In this document: one piece after another, positions 9,066 through 17,044 of the stretch
Position numbering within the stretch: position 1 is the stretch's first letter
How the letters are laid out: every line of letters starts with the position of its first letter
From: JAJDNS01 sp963578825
GTDB lineage: Bacteria > Acidobacteriota > Vicinamibacteria > Fen-336
Reading direction: 5' to 3'
DNA: 64,000 nt
Assembly (NCBI GenBank): GCA_963578825.1
Contig: CAUZDW010000003.1
Span: 103,630 to 167,629 of the forward strand
The notes under the pieces: generated by a model
What the model was told of the DNA's origin: nothing
Databases searched by the model: none
What the model saw: only the letters and a program-made list of their open reading frames with translations
Translations under genes and position numbers: made by a program

Positions 9066-10276
9066 GCGGTGAATCCCGAACACTGAAGATCGTCTTCCCG
9101 ATGGGCCTGGTGAGCCTCGCGGCGCTTCTCGCCGCGGGGATGGTGGCCCTCAAGCCCGATGTCGAGACGCGGGTCGCCGCGCCCAAGCCGCCTCTCGTGC
9201 GCGTGGCCGAGGTGACCCTCGCCGACGTGCCCCTCACGGTTCGCAGTCAGGGGACGGTGCGGCCTCGCACCGAGAGCCAGCTCGTCCCCGAGGTGTCGGG
9301 CCGGGTGATCCACGTCTCGCCCTCCTTCGCCGAGGGAGCGTTCTTCGAGAAGGGGCAAGTCCTTTTCAAGGTCGATCCCCACGACTCCCGGCAGGCGGTG
9401 GTGAGGGCCCGGGGCGAGGTGGCTCGGACGAAGCTCCAGCTGGCCTGGGAGGAGGCCGAGGCCGAAGCCGCGCGCGAGGAGTGGTCGGACCTCGGGCGCG
9501 GAGAGGCCGCGACTGCTCTCACGCTCAGGGAGCCGCAACTCGAGGCTGCGCGTGCGGCGGTGGCCTCGGCCGAAGCCAATCTGACGACGGCCGAGCGCAA
9601 CCTCGAGCGCACGGAGGTCCGGGCCCCCTACTCCGGGCGCGTGCGGCGGAAGAGCGTGGACGTGGGCCAGTTCGTCACAATGGGCGCGCCGGTCGCGACG
9701 ATCTATGCCGTCGACTACGCCGAGACACGCCTGCCGCTTCCCGACGACGAGCTGGCCTACGTGGAGCTGCCGCTCCACTATCGCGGCGAGACGGCGCGGC
9801 AGAAGGGCCCCCGGGTGACTCTCAAAGCCGACTTCGCCGGCCGGACGTTCGAGTGGACGGGTGAGATCGTCCGGACCGAGGGCGAGATCGACCCGGACAG
9901 CCGAATGGTGAACGCGGTGGTCGAGATCAAGGACCCGTACGGCCGGGGCGACGACCCCAACCGTCCCCCCCTGGCGGTGGGCCTGTACGTCGAGGCCGAG
10001 ATTGAGGGGATCACGGCCGAAGCGGTGGCTGTCCTCCCGCGCTCGGCGCTCCGGGGCCGCGACCAGGTGCTGGTCGTGACCCCTAAGGATCGCCTGGAGT
10101 TTCGCGACGTGGACCTGCTTCGGACGACCCGAGAGGAGATCTACGTCCGCGGCGGACTGGAGGCGGGGGAGCGGGTGTGCCTCTCGCCCCTCGAGGCGGT
10201 GACCGACGGCATGCAGGTCCGGACCCGGGCCAGCGAGAGCGAGGCGGGTGGGACGGCGGACGGGGACGCCTCGTGA
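9062..10276 (+). CDS. RND efflux periplasmic adaptor (membrane fusion protein, HlyD/AcrA type)
   Basis: Links the inner-membrane RND pump to the TolC-like channel; 404 aa. One N-terminal membrane anchor (IVFPMGLVSLAALLAAGMVAL). The lipoyl/barrel-sandwich half-motifs follow: TESQLVPEVSGRVIHV with GQVLFKVDP, and after the alpha-hairpin (about residues 115-180) the return motif VRAPYSGRVRRKSVDVGQFV. Next come the beta-barrel (residues about 215-310) and the membrane-proximal domain. There are 4-base overlaps with both neighbours. Confidence 0.93.
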   Translation: MSGESRTLKIVFPMGLVSLAALLAAGMVALKPDVETRVAAPKPPLVRVAEVTLADVPLTVRSQGTVRPRTESQLVPEVSGRVIHVSPSFAEGAFFEKGQVLFKVDPHDSRQAVVRARGEVARTKLQLAWEEAEAEAAREEWSDLGRGEAATALTLREPQLEAARAAVASAEANLTTAERNLERTEVRAPYSGRVRRKSVDVGQFVTMGAPVATIYAVDYAETRLPLPDDELAYVELPLHYRGETARQKGPRVTLKADFAGRTFEWTGEIVRTEGEIDPDSRMVNAVVEIKDPYGRGDDPNRPPLAVGLYVEAEIEGITAEAVAVLPRSALRGRDQVLVVTPKDRLEFRDVDLLRTTREEIYVRGGLEAGERVCLSPLEAVTDGMQVRTRASESEAGGTADGDAS

Positions 10277-13200
10277 AGGGCGCCATAGCCTGGTTCGCCC
10301 GGAACACCGTCGCCGCCAACCTCCTGATGTTGGTGATCATGGCGGGGGGGCTGCTCTCCGCCTTCACCGTCAGGCGCGAGATCTTCCCGGAGTTCGATCT
10401 CGACATCATCACGGTCACCGTGCCGTACCTGGGTGCCGCCCCGGAGGAGGTCGAGGAGGGCGTGTGCGTCCGCGTCGAGGAGTCCATCCTGGGCATCGAC
10501 GGCGTCAAGCGTGTCACCTCCACTGCCGCCGAGGGCCGGGGCACGGTGGTGGTCGAGCTGGACCTGGGCGCGAACGCCCGCAAGGTCCTCGACGACATCA
10601 AGTCCCGCGTCGACGCCATCGACACCTTCCCGGAGCAGACCGAGAAACCGATCATCCAGGAGCTGACCAACCGCCGGCAGGTGATCAACCTCGCGGTCTG
10701 GGGCGACGCCGACGAGACGACACTCAAGCGGCTGGCCGAGCGCGTGCGGGACGAGATCGCGTCGACTCCCGGGATCAGCCAGGTGGAGCTGACCAACGCG
10801 CCGCCCTACGAGATCTCCATCGAGGTTCCGGAGAACACGCTCCGTCGCCACGGTCTGACCTTCGACTTCGTGGCGCGGGCGGTGCGCCGCTCGTCCCTCG
10901 ACATGCCCGGCGGATCGGTCAAGACCGATGGCGGAGAGATCCTCCTGCGTACCAAGGGGCAGGCCTACCGTGGCCGGGAGTTCGAGGACCTGGTGCTCCT
11001 CACCCGCCCGGACGGCACGCACCTGCGGCTGGGCGATGTGGCGACCGTCGTGGACGGCTTCGCGGACACCGACCAGTTCTCGCGGTTCGACGGCAAGCCC
11101 GCCATCCTGATCCAGGTCTTCCGCGCCGGGGACCAGGGGGCGCTGGAGGTCGGGGACAAGGTCAAGGCCTACGCGGAGCAGGCCCAGGCCTGGCTCCCCG
11201 AGGGCGTCCATCTCAGCACCTGGCGGGACCAGACGAAGGTGCTCCGCGACCGTCTCGACCTTCTCACCCGCAACGGGCTGAACGGGTTCCTGCTCGTGGT
11301 GGGAGTCCTGGCTCTCTTCCTGCGATTCCGTCTCGCTGCCTGGGTGAGCCTGGGGATACCGATCTCGTTCCTCGGGGCGCTCTGGCTGATGCCCACTCTG
11401 GACGTCTCGATAAACCTCTTCTCGCTCTTCGCCTTCATCGTGGTCCTGGGCATCGTGGTGGACGACGCGATCATCGTGGGCGAGAACATCTACACGCACC
11501 ACCAGCGCCACGGGGACCCGGTGAAGGCCGCCATCGAGGGGACGCGGGAGGTGAGCGTGCCCGTGGTGTTCGCGGTCCTGACCACGGTGGCGGCGTTCAT
11601 GCCCATGCTGGCGGTGCCGGGCGGGATCGGCAAGATCATGCGGGTGATGCCGATGATCGTGATCCCGGCGCTGATCTTCTCGCTGGTGGAGTCGCTCTGG
11701 ATCTTGCCCTCCCACCTATCGCACCTGCGCAGCCGGGACACCAGCGAGGTGGCCAACGGAGGCTCGAGGCGATGGGGCTGGTACCGGGTCCAGAGCCGCG
11801 TTGTGGCCGGCCTCCACTACGTAATCGAGTACCACTACAAGCCTTCGCTGGAGCTGGCGCTTCGGTGGCGGTACGTCACGCTGGCCGTCGGCCTGGCCAC
11901 GCTGATCTTCACCCTTGGCCTCGTGGGGGCCGGCTTCGTCCGCTTCATCTTCTTCCCCCAGGTCGAGGCCGAGTTCGTGATCGCCGCGCTGACCATGCCC
12001 CAGGGCACGCCGGTGGAGGTGACCTCGGAGGCGGTCACCCACCTGGAGCGCGCCGCCGAAGAGGTGCGTGAGGAGATGCAGTCGGCCGACGAGCCGAACC
12101 TCTTCAAGCACGCCATCTCCACCATCGGCGACCAGCCCCAGAGCGCCCAGCTCGGCGGGCCGACCGGCGACAGCGACGTGAGCCTGTCGGGCTCGCACCT
12201 CGGGGAGGTGTTCATCGAGCTGGCCCCGTCCGAGGACCGCACCGTCGGTAGCGAGGACCTCGCCAACCGCTGGAGGCAGCTCGCGGGGTCCATCCCAGAC
12301 GCCGTCCAGCTGAGGGTCAGCTCTTCGCTCTTCAGCCCCGGCGAGGACGTGGACGTCCAGCTCACCGGGGGGGACGTGGCGGAGCTGCGGGCGGCAGCCC
12401 TCGAGCTGAAGCGGCGTCTGGCCGAGTACCCCGGGGTCTACGACATCGGCGACTCGTTCCGCGAAGGCAAGCGCGAGGTGAAGCTCCAGATCAAGCCCGC
12501 GGCAGAGCTGCTCGGGCTCACCCTCGGGGACCTCGGAGGTCAAGTTCGGCAGGCCTTCTACGGCGAGGAGGCCCAGCGCATCCAGCGAGGGAGAGACGAC
12601 ATCCGCGTCATGGTTCGCTACCCGAAGGAGGAGCGACGCTCCCTGGCCGACATGGAGAACATGCGCATCCGGACTCCGGACGGCAGCGAGGTCCCCTTCA
12701 GCCAGGTGGCGGACGTGGAGCCGGGTCGCGGGTACGCCTCGATCACGCGGGTGGACCGGCGCCGGTCGGTGAACGTGACCGCGAGCGTCGACCACTCTCT
12801 CGCCACCCCCGGGGACATCGTGGCCGACCTCGACGCCCGCGTGATGCCCGAGATTCGGGCCGAGCACCCGGGCGTGCTGTACACCTTCGAGGGGTCGCAG
12901 GCGGAGCAGCGTGACACGCTCGGGGGGCTGCAGCGGGGGTTCACCCTGGCTCTCCTCGTGATCTACGCGCTCCTGGCCGTCCCGCTCCGTTCCTACATCC
13001 AGCCCGTGGTCATCATGTCCGCCATCCCTTTCGGCCTGGTGGGGGCGGTGTGGGGCCACATCATCATGGGCCTCGACCTGACCATCCTGTCGATGTTCGG
13101 GGCGGTGGCCCTCTCCGGGGTCGTGGTGAACGACTCCCTGGTGATGGTCGACTTCATCAACCGTCACCGGCTGAGCCACCCGCTGGCGGAGGCGGTCCGT

Positions 13201-13476
13201 GAGGCCGGCGTCGCGCGCTTCCGGCCCATCCTCCTGACCTCCCTGACGACGTTCTTCGGGCTGCTGCCGCTTCTCCTCGAACGGAGCTTGCAGGCGAAGT
13301 TCCTGATCCCGATGGCGGTGTCGCTCGGTTTCGGCGTGGTCTTCGCCACGGGGATCTCGCTGATCCTGGTGCCCTCGGGCTACGTGATCGCGGAGGATCT
13401 CAAGGCCGGGCTCCAGCGCCTCTGGGGCGGGTCCGCCGAGCCGGCCGAGGAGGCGACCCGGGGTCTCGTCGGCTGA
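10273..13476 (+). CDS. RND-family multidrug/solute efflux transporter (AcrB-like)
   Basis: Proton-driven inner-membrane exporter, 1,067 aa, the usual RND size. It begins at the GTG at 10273, overlapping the adaptor stop (GTGA), as VKGAIAWFARNTVAANLLML, which is TM1. The acidic pair needed for proton relay is visible in TM4 (GIVVDDAIIVGENIYTH), and the matching TM10 segment is GVVVNDSLVMVDFINRH. Two large periplasmic loops follow TM1 and TM7. The closest architecture is the HAE1/AcrB-like group, but substrate cannot be inferred. No heavy-metal (CusA-type) Met signature is obvious. It is the last gene of the operon; 193 bp separate it from the next gene. Confidence 0.93.
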   Translation: MKGAIAWFARNTVAANLLMLVIMAGGLLSAFTVRREIFPEFDLDIITVTVPYLGAAPEEVEEGVCVRVEESILGIDGVKRVTSTAAEGRGTVVVELDLGANARKVLDDIKSRVDAIDTFPEQTEKPIIQELTNRRQVINLAVWGDADETTLKRLAERVRDEIASTPGISQVELTNAPPYEISIEVPENTLRRHGLTFDFVARAVRRSSLDMPGGSVKTDGGEILLRTKGQAYRGREFEDLVLLTRPDGTHLRLGDVATVVDGFADTDQFSRFDGKPAILIQVFRAGDQGALEVGDKVKAYAEQAQAWLPEGVHLSTWRDQTKVLRDRLDLLTRNGLNGFLLVVGVLALFLRFRLAAWVSLGIPISFLGALWLMPTLDVSINLFSLFAFIVVLGIVVDDAIIVGENIYTHHQRHGDPVKAAIEGTREVSVPVVFAVLTTVAAFMPMLAVPGGIGKIMRVMPMIVIPALIFSLVESLWILPSHLSHLRSRDTSEVANGGSRRWGWYRVQSRVVAGLHYVIEYHYKPSLELALRWRYVTLAVGLATLIFTLGLVGAGFVRFIFFPQVEAEFVIAALTMPQGTPVEVTSEAVTHLERAAEEVREEMQSADEPNLFKHAISTIGDQPQSAQLGGPTGDSDVSLSGSHLGEVFIELAPSEDRTVGSEDLANRWRQLAGSIPDAVQLRVSSSLFSPGEDVDVQLTGGDVAELRAAALELKRRLAEYPGVYDIGDSFREGKREVKLQIKPAAELLGLTLGDLGGQVRQAFYGEEAQRIQRGRDDIRVMVRYPKEERRSLADMENMRIRTPDGSEVPFSQVADVEPGRGYASITRVDRRRSVNVTASVDHSLATPGDIVADLDARVMPEIRAEHPGVLYTFEGSQAEQRDTLGGLQRGFTLALLVIYALLAVPLRSYIQPVVIMSAIPFGLVGAVWGHIIMGLDLTILSMFGAVALSGVVVNDSLVMVDFINRHRLSHPLAEAVREAGVARFRPILLTSLTTFFGLLPLLLERSLQAKFLIPMAVSLGFGVVFATGISLILVPSGYVIAEDLKAGLQRLWGGSAEPAEEATRGLVG

Positions 13477-13669
13477 CGGAGGCCGGCCCGAAGACCCGAC
13501 CGGTCCCCGTGCCAACGCCAGAGGGTGTTAGTCCGTCTCTGCGGCCGCGCTGCCGTCCAGGTCGCTTCACACTTCTTCATCTGCGCGACAAACGAGGGAA
13601 AGGCCGCTCGCCCATCTTCTTTAGTGAAAGGCGCCTCTGGGGCGCCGACGATTGATGAGGAGAAGGACG

Positions 13670-14215
13670 ATGAGCGAAACCAAGCAGACGACACCTCCCC
13701 GCCGGCCGTTCTGGCGCCGTCGGGACGTGTGGATCGTGACGCTGGCGCTGGCCGTGCTCGGCGCCGCCGTCGTTGCCGTCCCGGCGGCGATGGCCTTCCG
13801 GGGTCTCGGAGGCCACGGCCACGGATTCAGGCATGGACTGGCCCACGACCCGGAGAGGGCGAAGGAGCACGCCACCTTCGCAGTCGAGTGGGCCTTCAGG
13901 GCCGTCGCCGCAACCGAGGAGCAGAAAGCGGAAGGACGGGTCGTGGTCGAGCGGGTCGTCGACCAGCTGATCCCCCTGGGCGAACGCCATCGAGCGCACC
14001 GTGAGGCCCTGGTGCGTGAGATGGCCAAACCCCAGATCGATCGCATGGCGCTGGAGCTCCTCCGGGAAGACGGCCTGGCGTTGGCGGACGAGGCCTCACG
14101 CATCGGGCTCGACGGTGTGGCGGACCTGGCCGAGGCGCTGAGTCCCGAGCAGCGCGTCGAGCTCCTCGACCTGGCGCATCGCTTCCACCGAGGCGAGCCC
14201 CCGCATGGGGACTGA
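13670..14215 (+). CDS. Spy/CpxP-like periplasmic stress protein (tentative)
   Basis: 181 aa: basic N-terminus, one hydrophobic segment (VWIVTLALAVLGAAVVAVPAAMAF) that is a signal anchor or signal peptide, a His/Gly-rich patch (GLGGHGHGFRHG), then an all-helical charged region. Size, His-rich patch and helices resemble CpxP/Spy/ZraP-type periplasmic chaperone-sensors, and it sits directly before a CpxRA-like two-component pair. The LTxxQ signature is only weakly recalled (LSPEQRVELLDLAHRFH). The start at 13670 is chosen for the AGGAG at 13658-13662, 7 bases upstream. The upstream region 13477-13669 holds no other gene I can support. Confidence 0.6.
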   Translation: MSETKQTTPPRRPFWRRRDVWIVTLALAVLGAAVVAVPAAMAFRGLGGHGHGFRHGLAHDPERAKEHATFAVEWAFRAVAATEEQKAEGRVVVERVVDQLIPLGERHRAHREALVREMAKPQIDRMALELLREDGLALADEASRIGLDGVADLAEALSPEQRVELLDLAHRFHRGEPPHGD

Positions 14216-14227
14216 GCTTCCACCCGG

Positions 14228-14255
14228 GGGCGGGCGGGGGCAACCCCGCCCGCCC
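14228..14255. terminator. GC-rich hairpin with GCAA tetraloop, terminator-like
   Basis: A perfect 12-bp stem (gggcgggcgggg / ccccgcccgccc) closed by the GNRA loop gcaa, 12 bases after the Spy-like gene. It lacks a U tract, so it may act as an attenuator, an mRNA-stabilising hairpin or a weak terminator that separates this gene from the regulator genes. Confidence 0.6.
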
Positions 14256-14340
14256 TGCTCGTGCGACAGATGCTTCGTCGCACGCCCAATGACGAGGCTC
14301 CTCTGCATGACGGTATCGGGCGAGTAGGATTGACCGGACC

Positions 14341-15035
14341 ATGGCCGAGCGCCTGTTGATGATCGAGGACGATGCCGCGCTCGCCCAGCTCGTTCGCGAG
14401 TACCTGGGCCCGTTGGGCTTCTCTGTCTCGTCGGTGGGGACCGCCGCCGAAGGCCTTCGTCGCGTGGAAGCCGACACCTTCGATGCCGTGCTCCTGGACG
14501 TGATGCTCCCGGACCTGGACGGCTTCGAGGTGTGCCGCCGGATCCGCGCCGGCTCGGACGTTCCGATCCTCATGCTCACGGCCCGGGGCGACGACGAGGA
14601 TCGAATCGCCGGGCTCGAGATCGGAGCGGACGACTACCTCCCGAAGCCCTTCAACCCCCGGGAGCTGCAGGCGCGCCTTCGTGCGATCCTGCGCCGTCGT
14701 CGCCCGGATCCGGGCCGCTCGCCCCCGCTGCGATTCGGTCGCCTCGAGATCGACAGCGACGCGCGGGTGGCACGCGTCGACGGCAAGGAGCGAGCCATGA
14801 CCGGCTACCAGTTCGACCTGCTGCTGGCTCTAGCGGAGTCCGCCGGTCGGGTGCTCAGCCGTGAGGCGCTCATGACCCGCGTCCGGGGCGATGCGATCGA
14901 GGCCTTCGACCGGTCGATCGATGTGCACGTCTCGCGCCTTCGCGCGGTGCTCGAGGACGACCCGAAGCACCCCCGTCGGATCCTGACGGTCGCGGAGCGG
15001 GCTACGTGTTCGCCAGGGTGCAGGACGAGGACTGA
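14341..15035 (+). pseudogene. OmpR/CpxR-family response regulator, one apparent frameshift near the C-terminus
   Basis: The receiver domain is complete (LMIEDDAALAQLVREYL, phospho-acceptor Asp in DAVLLDVMLPDLDG, then LMLTARGDDEDRIAGLEIGADDYLPKPF with the conserved Thr and Lys). A winged-helix DNA-binding domain follows (MTGYQFDLLLALAESAGRVLSREAL, then FDRSIDVHVSRLR). At about 14990 one base is missing (acggtcgcgg where acggtccgcgg is expected). Corrected, it ends VRGAGYVFARVQDED with TGA at 15033-15035, the standard OmpR-family ending, overlapping the kinase ATG. As written, the frame runs on into the kinase gene. A sequencing/assembly indel is the likely cause. Confidence 0.85.
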
Positions 15036-16288
15036 TGCGGCGGCTCGCGTTTCAGATCTATATGACGGTTGTCGGCGTTCTGTTGCTGTTTGCCGTGCTG
15101 GTGTTGCTCACGTGGATCGTGCACCCCCAGGCCCCCTGGGAACGAGACTTCGCCCACGAGCTGGGGGCGGCGGCGGCCGAGATTCTCCCCGGCCCGGACC
15201 GTCCGACGGAAGAGCTGCAGGCGACGTTGGACCGGCTGGCGACTCGCCTGCAGATCGACGTCGCTGTCTTCGACTCCGGGGGCGAGCAACTGGCCGCGAC
15301 GGGGGAGTCCCTGCCGGACACGCCGCTCCGCCGCCGCAACTGGCTGCGTCACCAGGCCCGGGCCACGACCGTGACGCTGCCGTTGCCCGACGGACGCACC
15401 TTCGTGGCCCGGCGCTGGCACCCCCGCGGGGGAGGCGCCACGGCGTTCCTCCTGTTCCTCGGTCTCCTGGCGTTGGCGGTGGCGATCGGGGCCTGGCCTC
15501 TGGTGCTCCGGCTCACGCGCCGGCTCGAGCGCCTGCGGCAGCGGGTGGAGGATCTGGGCGGTGGTGATCTGAAGGCCCGGGCCCCGGTGGAGGGTCGCGA
15601 CGAGGTGGCCCAGCTCGCCAGCAGCTTCAACCGGGCCGCCGATCGCATCGAGCGCCTCGTCGAGTCCCAGCGGCGTGTGCTCGTTCACGCCTCTCACGAG
15701 CTGCGCTCGCCCCTGGCGAGGCTTCGCCTGTCGCTCGAGATGATGCCCGGCTCGGAGGCGCAGAAGGAGCGGGCCACGCGAGACGTGGCCGAGCTCGACG
15801 GCATCATCGACGAGGTGCTCGAGGCCAGCCGGCTGGAGGCCCGCGGCCCCGCCGCGCGCAGGGAGCCGGTGGACCTGCTGGCCCTCCTGGCCGAAGAGGG
15901 CGCCCGACACGATGTCGACGTCGAGGGAGAGGCCGTGGTGATCTCCGGCGACCCGCGCCTCCTGAGGCGCCTCGTGCGCAACCTCCTCGACAACGCCCGG
16001 CGGCACGGCGGCGAGGGCCCGATCGAGGCCCGCGTGGAGCGCAGCGAGCACTCCGGGGTGCGCCTCCTGGTCCTGGACCGCGGGCCGGGCGTGGCCGAGG
16101 GCGAGCGGGAGCGGATTTTCGAGCCCTTCCACCGTCCTGCCGGCTCCGCCGAAACCGGGCAAGGCTTCGGCCTCGGGCTCGCCCTCGTCCGGCAGATTGC
16201 CCGTGCCCACGGGGGAGAGGCCCAGTGTCGGCCTCGGGAGGGCGGCGGCACGGTCTTCGAGGTGCTCCTGGCCAGGGAGGACGGCTAG
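15035..16288 (+). CDS. Sensor histidine kinase (CpxA/EnvZ-like)
   Basis: Membrane sensor, 417 aa. TM1 is at residues 10-29 and a periplasmic sensor region of about 100 aa follows. TM2 lies around residues 134-152 (TAFLLFLGLLALAVAIGAW), then HAMP, the H-box VHASHELRSPLARL with the phosphorylated His, N-box LVRNLLDNARRHGG, and ATP-lid motifs LDRGPGVAEGE and GQGFGLGLALVRQI. Start and upstream stop overlap (TGATG), so it is translationally coupled to the response regulator. With the Spy/CpxP-like gene upstream, this resembles an envelope-stress circuit of Cpx type. Confidence 0.93.
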   Translation: MRRLAFQIYMTVVGVLLLFAVLVLLTWIVHPQAPWERDFAHELGAAAAEILPGPDRPTEELQATLDRLATRLQIDVAVFDSGGEQLAATGESLPDTPLRRRNWLRHQARATTVTLPLPDGRTFVARRWHPRGGGATAFLLFLGLLALAVAIGAWPLVLRLTRRLERLRQRVEDLGGGDLKARAPVEGRDEVAQLASSFNRAADRIERLVESQRRVLVHASHELRSPLARLRLSLEMMPGSEAQKERATRDVAELDGIIDEVLEASRLEARGPAARREPVDLLALLAEEGARHDVDVEGEAVVISGDPRLLRRLVRNLLDNARRHGGEGPIEARVERSEHSGVRLLVLDRGPGVAEGERERIFEPFHRPAGSAETGQGFGLGLALVRQIARAHGGEAQCRPREGGGTVFEVLLAREDG

Positions 16289-16305
16289 AATAGAGACGGA
16301 CGTTC

Positions 16306-17007
16306 ATGGTGTGGATCTCCTGGCTGGTGATGGTGACCGCGTTCTCCTGCCGTCCGGCCCCGGAGGCCGGCGGCGACGCCCGAGCACGGGATCGCGAGAA
16401 GATGGTGACCGAGCAGATTGCCACCCGCGGGGTGCGTGACGAGCGAACGCTGGCCGCCATGAGGACGGTGCCTCGTCATCTCTTCGTGCCAGAGAAGGTG
16501 GCTCGCCAGGCCTACGCCGACCACCCTCTGCCCATCGGTCACGGGCAGACCATCTCTCAACCCTACATCGTCGCCTTCATGACCGAGGCTCTGGGCCTGG
16601 AAGGCGACGAGACGGTCCTCGAGATCGGCACCGGCTCGGGCTACCAGGCGGCCGTGCTGGCCGAGATCGTCGCCCGGGTGTACTCGATCGAGATCGTCGC
16701 CCCGCTGGCCCAGGAGGCCGCCATACGCCTTCGGGAGCTCGGCTACGAGAACGTCGAGGTTCGCTCCGGGGACGGGTACGCAGGCTGGCCGGAGGCCGCT
16801 CCCTTCGACGCGATCATCGTGACCGCCGCCGCGCCCCGTATCCCGGAGCCGCTCAAGCAGCAGCTCCGCGACGGTGGGCGCCTCATCCTCCCGGTGGGCG
16901 ACGACTGGCAGGAGCTCGTGGTGGTCACGCGCCGCGGGGCCCGCTTCGAGGAGAAGCGCGTGCTGCCCGTGCGGTTTGTCCCCATGACCGGCGAGGTCCG
17001 CCAGTAG
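16306..17007 (+). CDS. pcm: Protein-L-isoaspartate O-methyltransferase, with exported-type N-terminus
   Basis: Repairs isoaspartyl damage by SAM-dependent methylation. 233 aa; SAM motif I is VLEIGTGSGYQAAVLAEI, preceded by the family block HPLPIGHGQTISQPYIVAFM and followed by RSGDGYAGWPEAAPFDAIIVTAAA. Unusually, the first 16 residues are hydrophobic and end at a Cys (VTAFSC), like a lipoprotein or Sec signal peptide. Family members normally start at about the MVTEQI segment (residue 33). The ATG at residue 33 (16402) is a possible cytosolic start. It begins 17 bp after the kinase gene. Confidence 0.9.
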   Translation: MVWISWLVMVTAFSCRPAPEAGGDARARDREKMVTEQIATRGVRDERTLAAMRTVPRHLFVPEKVARQAYADHPLPIGHGQTISQPYIVAFMTEALGLEGDETVLEIGTGSGYQAAVLAEIVARVYSIEIVAPLAQEAAIRLRELGYENVEVRSGDGYAGWPEAAPFDAIIVTAAAPRIPEPLKQQLRDGGRLILPVGDDWQELVVVTRRGARFEEKRVLPVRFVPMTGEVRQ

Positions 17008-17044
17008 CAGGAACATCCGGCGCTGCTGCGCCCGGGAGGTGACC

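Noticed and set aside
7314..9083. Long open frame on the minus strand opposite tolC
   Set aside because: Shadow of a G/C-biased gene: no ribosome site, Gly/Arg/Leu/Gln-rich with no motif. The same applies to the long antisense frames at 11716-13515, 25016-27118, 29369-31258, 57887-59686 and 62480-63802.
14341..15567. Response regulator as a 408-residue protein with a novel C-terminal domain
   Set aside because: Past about 14990 the extra residues are the kinase gene read in the wrong frame. One missing base restores the normal ending and stop.
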